Positions 53,258 through 62,801 of a stretch of DNA of 64,000 nt are shown here, piece after piece. The notes under the pieces were generated by a model that saw nothing but the letters and a program-made list of their open reading frames with translations, had not been told where the DNA came from and searched no databases. Made by a program: the position numbers and the translations under genes. Position 1 is the stretch's first letter; each line of letters opens with the position of its first letter. Source of the DNA: Sedimentitalea nanhaiensis DSM 24252 (GTDB lineage: Bacteria > Pseudomonadota > Alphaproteobacteria > Rhodobacterales > Rhodobacteraceae); assembly GCF_000473225.1 (NCBI RefSeq), contig NZ_KI421509.1, forward strand, positions 1,512,045-1,576,044, written 5' to 3'.

Positions 53258-53337
53258 TCGTTGTGCCACTGATACCGGTAACTGTCTTGCCCGAGGCCGG
53301 ATGCCACTCTTAAATCGTCAGCACCCTTGGAGGAGAG

Positions 53338-55233
53338 ATGTCGATGAGCTATGCAGAGGTTTATGAGAGCTGGAAGTCGGACCCGGAAGGCTTTTGGATG
53401 GAGGCCGCTAAAAGCATTGACTGGATCGAACCGCCAAGCCGGGCACTGAACGCAGACAACGCGCCCCTTTATACCTGGTTCGACGATGGCATGGTGAACA
53501 CCTGCTGGAACGCCGTCGACCGCCATGTCGAAGCCGGACGCGGCGAACAGACCGCCATCATTTATGACAGCCCGATCACGCACAGCAAGCGCGAAATCTC
53601 GTATGTGGAGTTGCGCAACCGCGTCGCCAACCTGGCCGGTGCGTTGCGTGCCAAAGGCGTGGAAAAGGGCGACCGGGTCATCATCTATATGCCCATGGTG
53701 CCCGAAGCGCTTGAGGCGATGCTGGCCTGCGCACGTCTGGGGGCGATCCATTCCGTGGTGTTCGGTGGATTTGCCGCCAACGAGCTGGCGGTGCGCATCG
53801 ACGATTGCAAACCCAAGGCGATCATCGCCGCCTCCTGCGGATTGGAACCGGGTCGCGTGGTGCATTATAAACCACTGCTGGACGGAGCTATCGATCAAGC
53901 CAAACACAAGCCCGACTTCTGCGTGATCTTTCAACGCGAGCAGGAAGTTGCCCAATTGATCGAGGGCCGTGACGTGAACTGGCACGGTTTCCAATACGGC
54001 GTCGAACCGGCCGACTGTGTACCGGTCCAAGGCGACCACCCGGCCTATATTCTGTACACCTCGGGCACAACGGGTGCACCCAAGGGGGTGATCCGCCATA
54101 CTGCCGGGCATCTGGTCGCTCTGAACTGGACGATGAAGAACATATACAACGTCGACCCTGGCGATGTATTCTGGGCCGCCTCGGATGTGGGCTGGGTCGT
54201 GGGCCACAGCTACATCTGCTACGCCCCCCTGATTCACGGAAACACCACAGTCGTATTCGAGGGCAAGCCCGTTGGCACCCCCGACGCGGGAACGTTCTGG
54301 CGGGTGATTTCGGAACACAAGGTCAAGTCGTTCTTTACGGCACCTACAGCCTTTCGCGCCGTGAAACGCGAAGATCCAAAGGGCGAGTTCATCCGGAAAT
54401 ACGATCTGAGTGGATTGAATGCGATCTATCTGGCAGGCGAGCGTGCCGATCCGGACACGATCGAATGGACCCGCAAGATGACCGGAAAACCGGTGTATGA
54501 TCATTGGTGGCAGACCGAAACCGGCTATACCATCGCAGGCAATCCCGTGGGCATCGAACCGCTGCCGGTCAAGGTTGGGTCTCCCACCGTTGCGATGCCC
54601 GGCTATGACGTTCAGATCCTGGACGAGGCGGGTCACGAAGTTGCCCCCGGCGAATTGGGCGCCATCGCAATCAAGCTGCCGCTGCCGCCGGGCACTCTGC
54701 CAAATCTGTGGAATGCCGAAGACCGTTTCCGCAAATCCTATCTCGATCACTTCCCGGGCTATTACGAAACCGGCGATGCCGGGATGAAGGACGAGGACGG
54801 GTATCTGTGGATCATGGCGCGCACCGATGATGTGATCAACGTTGCCGGCCATCGTCTTTCCACCGGTGCGATGGAAGAGGTTCTGGCCAACCATCCCGAC
54901 GTGGCTGAATGTGCCGTGATCGGCGTGACCGATCAGCTGAAAGGACAGATGCCGGTGGGTTTTTTGTGCCTGAATACCGGAGCCGGGCGTGACAACGCCG
55001 AAGTGGTCGGCGAGGTCGTCAAGATGGTGCGCGACAGGATCGGTCCCGTAGCAGCCTTTAAACATGCAGTTGTGGTCGATCGCCTGCCCAAGACCCGGTC
55101 GGGCAAGATCCTGCGCGCCACCATGGTCAAGATCGCGGATGCAGAAGACTTTAAAATGCCCGCGACAATCGACGACCCCGCGATCCTGGATGAAATCCGC
55201 GAGGCGCTGCAAACCATCGGATACGCCAGATAA
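53338..55233 (+). CDS. prpE: Propionyl-CoA synthetase
   Basis: 631 residues, AMP-forming acyl-CoA synthetase that activates propionate. N-terminal YAEVYESWKSDPEGFWMEAAKSIDW and the motif YTSGTTGAPKGVIRHTAGHLVALNWTM are those of PrpE rather than acetyl-CoA synthetase (which usually carries YTSGSTGKPKG). Also seen are the A5 motif DHWWQTETGY, DDVINVAGHRLS and the catalytic Lys in KTRSGKILR. ATG 53338 is preceded by GGAGG; ATG 53344 is an alternative. TTTGCAAA-type sites lie upstream, consistent with propionyl-CoA control. Confidence 0.94.
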   Translation: MSMSYAEVYESWKSDPEGFWMEAAKSIDWIEPPSRALNADNAPLYTWFDDGMVNTCWNAVDRHVEAGRGEQTAIIYDSPITHSKREISYVELRNRVANLAGALRAKGVEKGDRVIIYMPMVPEALEAMLACARLGAIHSVVFGGFAANELAVRIDDCKPKAIIAASCGLEPGRVVHYKPLLDGAIDQAKHKPDFCVIFQREQEVAQLIEGRDVNWHGFQYGVEPADCVPVQGDHPAYILYTSGTTGAPKGVIRHTAGHLVALNWTMKNIYNVDPGDVFWAASDVGWVVGHSYICYAPLIHGNTTVVFEGKPVGTPDAGTFWRVISEHKVKSFFTAPTAFRAVKREDPKGEFIRKYDLSGLNAIYLAGERADPDTIEWTRKMTGKPVYDHWWQTETGYTIAGNPVGIEPLPVKVGSPTVAMPGYDVQILDEAGHEVAPGELGAIAIKLPLPPGTLPNLWNAEDRFRKSYLDHFPGYYETGDAGMKDEDGYLWIMARTDDVINVAGHRLSTGAMEEVLANHPDVAECAVIGVTDQLKGQMPVGFLCLNTGAGRDNAEVVGEVVKMVRDRIGPVAAFKHAVVVDRLPKTRSGKILRATMVKIADAEDFKMPATIDDPAILDEIREALQTIGYAR

Positions 55234-55248
55234 CAGCGCGGCGCTGGT

Positions 55249-56277
55249 CTAAAGGCCAGCGCCGTCGGCGATCCCGGTCAGATACTCATCGGAATAATCC
55301 ACCTCGATCTCGATCCAGATCGGCAGGTGGTCGGACATTTCATGGGTGCACCAGCCCGGATAGGTTCTGGACCAGTTCGAATAGGGTTTGCCCGTATCCG
55401 GCTTATCGCGAATATCCTTCGCGATCTGTTCATACGCGGCCATGTCACCGGGGCGGTACACCGATCCGCGCCAATCGAACTTGCCCCGGCGCAGCAGCCG
55501 GGTGCGCTGTCCTTGCCCGGAAAAGGCGATCTGATCGAACAGGCGGTCCCCTCCCAGGTTGGTCGCTCCAAAATCCGGAACATCGAACCCCGCTCCCTTG
55601 AGAGCGGCCATCATCGCATCCTCGCTGGTCTCGATGTTCATGTCCCCCAGCAGAATATAGACTTCGCCCTCGGATTTGGCCCTTTGCATCAACGTATTGG
55701 CCAGCACCGAAATCTCGCGTGCCCGCAACCCGTGATCGTCGCCGAACCGGATATGCGCGGTGCACAATGTGAACCTGAACCAGCCGGACTGGAACGCCGC
55801 AAAGAACGGCGAGCGGGCAATCTGCTCGCCCTCGATCAGCACCTCGCGCGGCAGTACGACTTCGCCGATCAGATTGCGAAAGAACACCCGGTTGCGATTG
55901 TACAGAAAGGCCATACGCTCGTCATTGCCCGCATCTCCCGATGTCACATCGGTCACGAAGTAGTCCCAGTTGTCGCCCAACAGCGTCATCAACCGCTTCA
56001 GCGGACCCAGATCGGGTTTGATTTCCTGAACCGCACAGATGTCGAAGTGGTCGATGATCTCGGCAATATAGTGATAGCTTTCGTCCAGCCGGCTGCGGCC
56101 TCCATCGAAGGCCCGGATGTTCCACGACCCAACGATCAGGGAATTGTCCCGACGTTGATTGCGGATCTGATCGGCCAGATCCGCCCGCAGGCGCAACAAC
56201 CCTTGCGCGATCCAGCCGCTTTGTCCTGGCACCTCGCTGCCCGGTGCATAGTCCTTGATGGATTTGTAGTAGGCCAT
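55249..56277 (-). CDS. Endonuclease/exonuclease/phosphatase family protein
   Basis: 342 residues. Metal-dependent phosphodiesterase fold: IVGSWNIRAFDGG, CAVQEIK (metal Glu), TAHIRFGD, ILLGDMNIET and the catalytic MSDHLPIWIEIEV. Members hydrolyse nucleic acids or phosphoesters. No signal peptide is seen. ATG 56277 follows GGAGG at seven bases. It is convergent with prpE (15 bases apart) and divergent from the amidase. Confidence 0.85.
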   Translation of the reverse strand: MAYYKSIKDYAPGSEVPGQSGWIAQGLLRLRADLADQIRNQRRDNSLIVGSWNIRAFDGGRSRLDESYHYIAEIIDHFDICAVQEIKPDLGPLKRLMTLLGDNWDYFVTDVTSGDAGNDERMAFLYNRNRVFFRNLIGEVVLPREVLIEGEQIARSPFFAAFQSGWFRFTLCTAHIRFGDDHGLRAREISVLANTLMQRAKSEGEVYILLGDMNIETSEDAMMAALKGAGFDVPDFGATNLGGDRLFDQIAFSGQGQRTRLLRRGKFDWRGSVYRPGDMAAYEQIAKDIRDKPDTGKPYSNWSRTYPGWCTHEMSDHLPIWIEIEVDYSDEYLTGIADGAGL

Positions 56278-56429
56278 GAAACAACCTCCGGTCCGCAATG
56301 ACAATCTGAAATCTGTGACAAGTCTAGCGCAGTTCGACCCCGCCGACAAATTTCCTTGGTGTCGGAACGGGTTGTTTTGCTTGCGCCTGTCCGTTGGCGG
56401 ACTACTCTGCCCAGCAAACTGGGAGAGAC

Positions 56430-57854
56430 ATGATGACCGATCAACCGATTTGGCAACTGACAGCCGCCGAGATTAACACCCGGATCCGCGCCCGAGAACT
56501 GACGGCGGTGCAGGCAACCGAGGCCGCGCTTGAGCGGATGCACGCGATCAACCCCAAGCTGAACGCGGTGGTCGAGGATCTGGGTGACGAAGCCCTGCGG
56601 GAAGCGGCCGCGCAGGATACGCTGATTGCCCCCACCGGGCCGCTGCACGGGGTGCCGGTGACGGTAAAGATCAATGTCGACCAAAAAGGCCATGCGACAT
56701 CAAACGGCGTGCCCGCCCTTAAGGATTTGATCGCGCCCGAGGATGCGCCCATCGTGGCCAACCTGAAAAGGGCCGGGGCCATCGTGTTCGGACGCACGAA
56801 CACCCCCGAGTACTCGTTTCGGGCCGACACCGACAATCCGCTCTACGGGCGCACCCACAACCCTTGGGGAGATCACATTTCACCGGGCGGATCGTCCGGA
56901 GGGGCCGGGGCGGCGGTGATGGCGGGGATCGGCGCATTGGCACATGGCAACGACATCGGTGGCTCGCTGCGGTTTCCTGCCGCCGCCAATGGGGCGGTGA
57001 CGGTCAAACCCGGCCTTGGACGCGTACCAGCGTGGAACCCCAGCCAGACAACCGAACGCGGCATGCTGGCGCAAATGATGTCGGTGCAGGGTCTGATCGC
57101 CCGTTCCGCCGCCGATCTGCACCTGTCGATGCCCGCTGCGGTGGCAGCCGATGCGCGCGATCCGTTCCATGTGCCCCTGCCCTATCGCGGAGCCTTGCTG
57201 GATGGCCCGATCAAGGTCGGGTTTACCAAGCAGACTTTTGGGTACGATCTTCACCCCGAGGTATCGCTGGCGCTGGATGCGGCACGGGACGCGTTGGCCG
57301 ATGCAGGTTACATTGTTGAGGAAATCGACCCGCCCCTGCTGCGCGAGGCTGGTATGGATGGGTACCGTGCCCTGATGGGCGAAGTGCGTGCCTTGATGGG
57401 CGCGGATCTGCGCCGGGATGGATCAGACACTATCAACGCCATTTTCGATACCTACTTCCAAGAATTCCCCCCCTTTGAGGGCGATGAGCTTTTGCAGGTC
57501 ATGGCCCGTCGCACCCACTACGCCCGAACGTGGTCGCTGTTTCTGGAAACCTATCCGCTGGTTGTGACGCCATTTCTGCCGCAACCCTTCTTTGCTCCTG
57601 ATCGCGACACCCAGGGTGCCGAAGGTGTGCAAGAAGTTCTGGGCTCGGCGCTCTATTCATATGCGATGAATTTCATGGGCCTGCCCGCGGGCTGCCTGCC
57701 AACCCGGCTGGCCAAGCTCCCCAAAGGTCCACAACCGATCAACGTGCAGGTCGTCGGACGACGCTGGCGCGAAGACCTGATCGTCAACGCCTGCGTTGCG
57801 ATCGAACATCGGGTTGGGCGGATGTGCGACGCATTGTGGTCGCAGATGGGCTGA
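56430..57854 (+). CDS. Amidase signature family protein (copy 2)
   Basis: 474 residues with Lys80 (VPVTVKINVD), cis-Ser155 (SPGGSSGGAGAA) and nucleophile Ser179 (GNDIGGSLR). The same residues have the same numbers in the amidase at 13414-14793, and IWQLTAAEI, KGHATSNG and GRTNTPEYS are near-identical blocks, so the two are paralogues. GGGAGAGAC precedes the ATG at 56430; ATG 56433 is equally possible. Substrate unknown. It is a single-gene unit with a hairpin after its stop. Confidence 0.9.
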   Translation: MMTDQPIWQLTAAEINTRIRARELTAVQATEAALERMHAINPKLNAVVEDLGDEALREAAAQDTLIAPTGPLHGVPVTVKINVDQKGHATSNGVPALKDLIAPEDAPIVANLKRAGAIVFGRTNTPEYSFRADTDNPLYGRTHNPWGDHISPGGSSGGAGAAVMAGIGALAHGNDIGGSLRFPAAANGAVTVKPGLGRVPAWNPSQTTERGMLAQMMSVQGLIARSAADLHLSMPAAVAADARDPFHVPLPYRGALLDGPIKVGFTKQTFGYDLHPEVSLALDAARDALADAGYIVEEIDPPLLREAGMDGYRALMGEVRALMGADLRRDGSDTINAIFDTYFQEFPPFEGDELLQVMARRTHYARTWSLFLETYPLVVTPFLPQPFFAPDRDTQGAEGVQEVLGSALYSYAMNFMGLPAGCLPTRLAKLPKGPQPINVQVVGRRWREDLIVNACVAIEHRVGRMCDALWSQMG

Positions 57855-57895
57855 GCCTGGTGCCATGCCCACTAGAGGGGCCGCCAAAGCAGATG

Positions 57896-57921
57896 CGGGC
57901 GCAGGGTTTCCCCCGCGCCCG
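57896..57921 (+). terminator. Hairpin CGGGCGC/GCGCCCG after amidase copy 2
   Basis: Perfect 7-bp GC arms (57896-57902 and 57915-57921) with a 12-base loop, 40 bases after the amidase stop. No clear T run. The rest of the gap 57855-58120 shows no gene. Confidence 0.45.
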
Positions 57922-58120
57922 ACTTCAACAGCGAACTCTTTACCAAACTACCCTCTCGGTGCGTAATATCTTTGCCAACTTGCGTTGTATCAATGACCAG
58001 ATATTGGCACGAGCGGTTCCGTCGCTCTGTAAGCTTGTTCACACAAGATGAAAAATTCGTGCAGTGGGGGCAAAAAAATGGACCTGCCCTCCGTTGCGGC
58101 CGGAATCAATCCGCGCAATA

Positions 58121-58883
58121 TCAGGTAAATTGCTCCGAAATCAGACGTTCTTCCAGCCCATGTCCGGGATCAAACATGATTCGGTGCTGAATCGACGGGT
58201 CCGAGCGGATTGAAACCCAGTCGATCTCCATGATCGAGATCGAATCTGCATCCGCCATGACCGGTCTCTTGTCCGCCTCGAGCACGTCAAAGCGAACCTC
58301 GGCGGTTTTGGGCAACAGTGCCCCGCGCCAACGGCGCGGGCGGAATGCCGCGATTGCGGTCAGCGCCAGAACATCGGACTCGATGGGAAGGATTGGCCCA
58401 TGCGCCGAGTAATTATAGGCTGTTGAACCCCGCCGGCGTCGCCAACAGCGCGCCATCACAGACCAGTTCCGCCAACCGCACCCGCCCATCCACGGTGATC
58501 TTCAACTTGGCCGCCTGCGGGCCGGCCCGTAGCAGCGACACCTCATTGATCGCCAGCGCCCGGTGCAGTTGCCCGGACTGATCCACCGCTTGCATCGATA
58601 GCGGGTTAATCACAGCTTCCTCAGCCGCCTTCAGCCGATCCATCAGGTCGGTTTCGCTGTAGTCGTTCATCAGAAAACCGATCGTTCCGCGATTCATACC
58701 ATAGACCGGCGCGGCCAATTCCTGTGTCGCGTGGAGCGTTCTCAGCATGAACCCGTCACCCCCCAGCGCCACGATCACGTCAGCGCCTGCGGGGGAAACG
58801 TCGCCATAGCGCCCGATCAAAGCGGCCCGCGCAGTCTGTGCCACCGGTGCGCTGCTAGCCATGAACGCGATTCGTAATGTCAT
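58121..58883 (-). pseudogene. nadK: NAD kinase, reading frame broken by one extra base
   Basis: From ATG 58883 the frame gives [18 protein letters not shown], the ATP-binding VALGGDGFMLRTLH, GMNRGTIGFLMN, INEVSLLRAG and CDGALLATPAG, then an early stop. In the next frame the protein continues STAYNYSAHGPILPI, FRPRRWRGALLP, DKRPVMADADS and FDPGHGLEERLISEQF to 58121. The joint lies at GGGG 58428-58431; removing one G gives the universal ATPAGSTAYN. The whole would be 253 residues, the normal size. NAD kinase makes NADP and is normally essential, so a sequence error is the likeliest cause, though real frameshifting cannot be excluded. Confidence 0.88.
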
Positions 58884-59056
58884 GGGGGCGGGTTTCCGGT
58901 GTTGCGCATTCGGTTCCGAAACAATCACACCTTTCCGCCCATGACCAGCCTTGCCGCAGCGCTTGGCCGTTTCGTCGCTTTCCCATCTTCCCGTGCGCCG
59001 GGGTTTCCGATAGGAAATCCGCCAATACATGCCCTTTCCAGAAAACGGAGCCCCCC

Positions 59057-60352
59057 ATGAACGCCCCCCACCAAGACACTGGATTTTTCACCGAGCCGCT
59101 TTCGTCGCGCGATCCCGAGATATTTGGGTCGATCCGTTCGGAGCTGGGCCGGCAGCGCGATGAGATCGAGCTGATCGCGTCCGAGAACATCGTCAGCGCG
59201 GCGGTGATGGCGGCGCAGGGCAGCGTGATGACCAACAAATACGCCGAGGGCTATCCCGGGCGGCGGTATTATGGCGGCTGCGAATTCGTCGATGTCGCCG
59301 AAAACCTGGCCATCGCGCGGGCCAGGCAGTTGTTTGGCTGCGACTTTGCCAATGTTCAGCCGAACTCGGGCAGCCAGGCCAACCAGGGCGTGATGCAGGC
59401 GCTGATCCAGCCCGGCGACACCATCCTGGGCATGAGCCTCGATGCCGGCGGCCATCTGACCCACGGCGCGGCCCCCAACCAGTCGGGCAAATGGTTCAAC
59501 GCCGTGCAATACGGCGTGCGCCAGCAGGACAACATGCTGGATTACGACCAGGTCGAGGCGCTGGCCCGCGAACATCAGCCAAAGCTGATCATCGCCGGCG
59601 GCAGTGCGATCCCGCGGCAGATCGATTTTGCCCGGATGCGGGCGATTGCGGATATGGTCGGGGCGTACCTCCATGTGGATATGGCGCATTTTGCCGGTCT
59701 GGTGGCGGCGGGCGAACATCCCAGCCCGTTCCCGCACGCGCATGTGGCCACGACGACCACACACAAGACATTGCGCGGCCCTCGTGGGGGCATGATCCTC
59801 ACCAATGATGAACAAATCGCAAAAAAGGTGAATTCGGCGATTTTTCCCGGCATCCAGGGCGGCCCGCTGATGCATGTGATCGCGGCCAAGGCGGTGGCCT
59901 TTGGAGAAGCGCTTCGGCCCGAGTTCAAGACGTATATTCAACAGGTTATCACCAATGCCCAGGCGTTGAGCGAGCAGTTGATCAAGGGCGGTCTGGACAC
60001 TGTGACCCACGGCACCGACACCCATGTGGTGCTGGTCGACCTGCGCCCCAAGGGGGTCAAGGGCAATGCCACCGAGCGGGCCCTGGGGCGGGCGCATATC
60101 ACCTGCAACAAGAACGGGGTGCCGTTTGATCCGGAGAAACCGACCGTGACCAGCGGCATCCGCCTGGGCAGCCCGGCGGGCACCACGCGCGGTTTCGGCG
60201 AGGCCGAGTTCCGCCAGATCGCGGACTGGATCATCGAGGTGGTGGACGGGCTCGCGGCCGACGGCGAGGACGGCAACGCCGCGACCGAAGCCCGCGTCAA
60301 GGCCGAGGTCACCGCACTCTGCGCCAGGTTCCCGATCTACCCCGACCTCTGA
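59057..60352 (+). CDS. glyA: Serine hydroxymethyltransferase
   Basis: 431 residues, usual length. PLP enzyme converting serine and tetrahydrofolate to glycine and methylene-THF. Seen: [82 protein letters not shown] with the PLP Lys, and [22 protein letters not shown] lies six bases before ATG 59057. It is divergent from nadK and followed 52 bases later by the convergent small membrane protein. Confidence 0.97.
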   Translation: MNAPHQDTGFFTEPLSSRDPEIFGSIRSELGRQRDEIELIASENIVSAAVMAAQGSVMTNKYAEGYPGRRYYGGCEFVDVAENLAIARARQLFGCDFANVQPNSGSQANQGVMQALIQPGDTILGMSLDAGGHLTHGAAPNQSGKWFNAVQYGVRQQDNMLDYDQVEALAREHQPKLIIAGGSAIPRQIDFARMRAIADMVGAYLHVDMAHFAGLVAAGEHPSPFPHAHVATTTTHKTLRGPRGGMILTNDEQIAKKVNSAIFPGIQGGPLMHVIAAKAVAFGEALRPEFKTYIQQVITNAQALSEQLIKGGLDTVTHGTDTHVVLVDLRPKGVKGNATERALGRAHITCNKNGVPFDPEKPTVTSGIRLGSPAGTTRGFGEAEFRQIADWIIEVVDGLAADGEDGNAATEARVKAEVTALCARFPIYPDL

Positions 60353-60404
60353 GCGCCACCCAGACACAACTCCAGAACGCCCGCCCAAACCGGGCGGGCC
60401 GACC

Positions 60405-60779
60405 TCAGAGATATCCGCGCCAGACCAGTACAGCGATCAGCAACGCGGCAAAGGCCAGCATGTTAAAGGCCAGGCCGCCCAGCATGCCAAGCCACCATCC
60501 CTTTCGCCGATCCGCCGCGTCGATGTCATTCAGGTGAGCTGACAGAACCCCCGCAGCCGCGGTCAGGGATGCACGGTCCAGTGTTTGCCGGAGCTTTGGA
60601 TGTTCCAGCAGCGGTTCGGCATCGGCCAGAATCTGCGCACTTTTTCTGACCTTGCGCGGCAATTGACGCCGCGCCTTGGGCATGGCCGTGCGCAGACCCG
60701 TCGCACGAATGCCCAATTTGTCACGCAGCAACACAAGGCTGTGTGCAATTTCCGCCTGTAAGTCTGGGTCATCTGCCAT
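60405..60779 (-). CDS. Small protein with C-terminal transmembrane helix, unknown function
   Basis: 124 residues. AGGAG six bases before ATG 60779 decides the start; the frame is open further upstream. The N-terminal two thirds are helical and basic (LVLLRDKLGIRATGLRTAM, RQLPRKVRKSAQILAD), then one hydrophobic helix near the end (WWLGMLGGLAFNMLAFAALLIAVLVW). It is probably a tail-anchored inner-membrane protein. No family recognised. It is divergent from the alpha/beta hydrolase gene. Confidence 0.7.
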   Translation of the reverse strand: MADDPDLQAEIAHSLVLLRDKLGIRATGLRTAMPKARRQLPRKVRKSAQILADAEPLLEHPKLRQTLDRASLTAAAGVLSAHLNDIDAADRRKGWWLGMLGGLAFNMLAFAALLIAVLVWRGYL

Positions 60780-60869
60780 TGGGGACTCCTGTGCGGCATT
60801 GGTATCGCTTGCAGCCGTCGGCCTCAATGGGGCTGGTACACCGTCGTTTCCAAAGCTATCAACCTGGGC

Positions 60870-61628
60870 ATGTTGAACCACATAATCCACGGCGCACCGA
60901 CGAACCTGCCCTCTCTGCTGATTGCCCATGGCTTATACGGCTCGGCACGCAATTGGGGCGTGATCGCCAAACGTCTGTCCGATTCCCGCCAGGTCATCGC
61001 CGTCGATCTGCGCAACCACGGTGACAGCCCCTGGATGGACAGCCACGGCTATCCGGAAATGGCAGATGATCTGGCAGATGTGATCGCACAATTCGGTGGG
61101 CAGGCCGATGTTCTGGGACATTCGATGGGAGGCAAGACCGCGATGATGCTGGCTCTGCGTCACCCGGATGCCGTGCGGCGCCTGGTGGTGGCCGATATTG
61201 CCCCAGTACCTTACAGCCATTCACAAATGCCCTATATCACCGCCATGCGCTCTGTGGATCTAGGACGCATTGTGCGCCGCTCGGATGCCGAGGCGCAGCT
61301 GGCCGGGTTGGGCGTAGAAAAGGCGCTACAGAGCTTTTTCACGCAATCGCTGGATGTTCCCAACAAGCGTTGGAGACTGAACCTTGACGTTCTGGCCAAC
61401 GAGATGCCATCGATCATGTCCTTTCCCGAAACCCAGGCGCAGTGGGATGGCCCCGCGCTATTTCTGTCCGGCGGAGACTCGGACTATGTATTGCCAGAAC
61501 ACCGGCCCGCGATCCGCGCCCGGTTTCCACATGCGCGGTTTGCCAAGCTGCCCGGTGCCGGCCACTGGCTGCACGCGGAAAAACCGCGTGAGTTCGAAGC
61601 CTCTCTGCGCGCCTTTCTGACTGCCTGA
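60870..61628 (+). CDS. Alpha/beta hydrolase (YbfF-like esterase)
   Basis: 252 residues. Oxyanion segment LLIAHGLYGSARNW, nucleophile Ser in VLGHSMGGKTAMMLAL (about residue 90), Asp in LSGGDSDYVLPEH and the catalytic His in LPGAGHWLHAEKP form a complete triad. It resembles the YbfF/MhpC-like esterases acting on short acyl esters or acyl-CoA. The ATG has only a weak ribosome site. Single-gene unit. Confidence 0.9.
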   Translation: MLNHIIHGAPTNLPSLLIAHGLYGSARNWGVIAKRLSDSRQVIAVDLRNHGDSPWMDSHGYPEMADDLADVIAQFGGQADVLGHSMGGKTAMMLALRHPDAVRRLVVADIAPVPYSHSQMPYITAMRSVDLGRIVRRSDAEAQLAGLGVEKALQSFFTQSLDVPNKRWRLNLDVLANEMPSIMSFPETQAQWDGPALFLSGGDSDYVLPEHRPAIRARFPHARFAKLPGAGHWLHAEKPREFEASLRAFLTA

Positions 61629-61784
61629 CCCTCAGGGCGGCCTGCGCCATGGGTCTTACGTGGCGGTGCGGCTTTGGTGATGAACCGCCCGAGACCAAAG
61701 TGCTTCGGTGTCCGGCATCGCCGTTAATCTCCTGTTCATCTTATGCGCGATAGGTTGGATCCAAACACTGGGAGCGAACCGCGC

Positions 61785-61991
61785 ATGCTGGCAATTCTGA
61801 TCACATCTCTGCTTGGTGGCTTCTTCTTCGCAACCACAAGCGTTTGGATGGGATTCGGGTTCTGGGCTGTCATGATGTGGTATGTTGTCGGATGCTGGGT
61901 CGGCTTTCTGCTTCCGCTTGCTATGGTCCTGCTACGGCAAAGAGACGTCATCGGGTTGCCGTCACCGCGTGAACGAGCTGTGCAGCGGTAG
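61785..61991 (+). CDS. Small membrane protein, unknown function
   Basis: 68 residues with two hydrophobic segments (MLAILITSLLGGFFFATTSVW and GFWAVMMWYVVGCWVGFLLPLAMVLL) and a short basic tail. ATG 61785 has GGAG ten bases upstream; the frame is open to 61743. No family recognised. Confidence 0.55.
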   Translation: MLAILITSLLGGFFFATTSVWMGFGFWAVMMWYVVGCWVGFLLPLAMVLLRQRDVIGLPSPRERAVQR

Positions 61992-62102
61992 CGGCGCAGC
62001 CTTTTTGGTTAGCTGTCCTTTGCCGCGCCACCGTAAACTGGGGCTTGCGCATTCAACCGAAAGCTGGTTCTTCTGCGTCGCAACCGTAGTCCGGAGGAAA
62101 CA

Positions 62103-62240
62103 ATGATCAGAGTCTTTGTTATCGGCTTTGCCCTGCTGACCCTGTCCGCTTGCGAAACCACCAAGGGTGCGGGTCGCGATATTCAGAAGGCTGGAAATGC
62201 AATTTCTAGCACCGCTCAGGACGTGCAGAACGCTCTGTAA
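62103..62240 (+). CDS. Entericidin A/B-family small lipoprotein
   Basis: 45 residues, MIRVFVIGFALLTLSACETT, with a lipobox LSAC giving Cys17 as lipidated residue. The mature part KGAGRDIQKAGNAISSTAQD is the entericidin signature. GGAGG five bases before ATG 62103 supports it. Such proteins are attached to the envelope; E. coli EcnA/EcnB form an antidote/toxin pair, but only one gene is seen here, so the role is unclear. Confidence 0.85.
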   Translation: MIRVFVIGFALLTLSACETTKGAGRDIQKAGNAISSTAQDVQNAL

Positions 62241-62325
62241 CTAGACCGCAAGACTGCATGCTGCTTCGTCGAGCTGACGTGCAAACATGGCCGGGTCCGC
62301 GTCTGAATGGAACCGCAAAAACCGA

Positions 62326-62356
62326 AACCTCCCACGGCGCATCCGCCGGGGAGGTT
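62326..62356. terminator. Strong hairpin AACCTCCC/GGGAGGTT
   Basis: 8-bp arms (62326-62333 and 62349-62356) continue into an inner CGGCG/CGCCG stem across one unpaired A, with a CATC loop. It sits between the lipoprotein gene and the convergent cytochrome gene. No long T run. Confidence 0.5.
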
Positions 62357-62367
62357 AGGCATTTGCC

Positions 62368-62393
62368 CATTCCGGTGACCCGAAACCGGAATG
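62368..62393. terminator. Hairpin CATTCCGG/CCGGAATG
   Basis: Perfect 8-bp arms (62368-62375 and 62386-62393) around a 10-base loop, 14 bases after the stop of the minus-strand cytochrome gene. It probably ends the nos operon transcript. Confidence 0.5.
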
Positions 62394-62406
62394 ATGTGTC
62401 TCTGGG

Positions 62407-62784
62407 TCAGAACGATTGCAGATAGGCGATCACATTTTCGATGTCAGATTCCTTGCGCAACCCGGCAAAGGACATCTTGGTTCCCTTCATGAAGTCTTTT
62501 GGCTTGGCCAGGAACTCGGTCAGCGAGGCTTCATCCCAGACCAGACCGCCCGCTGCGGCCTCTTTCATCGCATCGGAATATTTGAAGTCAGGATTGTGCA
62601 TCGCTGGCGACCCGACGATTCCATTCAGTTCCGGACCGACTTTGTTCTTTGCATCCGGCCCCACAGCGTGACAGGCTTTGCATTTCTTGAATACTTTCTC
62701 GCCCTTATCGGCGTCGCCGTCGGCAAAGGCCGGTGCAGACAGGGTCACAAGCAACGTGGCTGTGCTGAGAATGGCTTTGATCAT
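62407..62784 (-). CDS. Class I c-type cytochrome
   Basis: 125 residues with a signal peptide (MIKAILSTATLLVTLSAPAFA, cleavage before Asp22). Haem motif CKACH (Cys35, Cys38, His39) and probable axial Met104 in KGTKMSFAGL. It is a mitochondrial-type cytochrome c/c2-like electron carrier in the periplasm. GGAG lies eight bases before ATG 62784. It is 17 bases after apbE/nosX at the end of a nos operon, so it may carry electrons to nitrous oxide reductase. Confidence 0.93.
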   Translation of the reverse strand: MIKAILSTATLLVTLSAPAFADGDADKGEKVFKKCKACHAVGPDAKNKVGPELNGIVGSPAMHNPDFKYSDAMKEAAAGGLVWDEASLTEFLAKPKDFMKGTKMSFAGLRKESDIENVIAYLQSF

Positions 62785-62801
62785 GATAGGATCTCCTTTG
62801 T

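Noticed and set aside
53122-55212. 696-codon minus-strand frame opposite prpE
   Set aside because: No domain and atypical composition; prpE on the plus strand carries all adenylation motifs and a good ribosome site.
58925-60388. 487-codon minus-strand frame opposite glyA
   Set aside because: Antisense shadow with no family match; the glyA frame is conserved from end to end.
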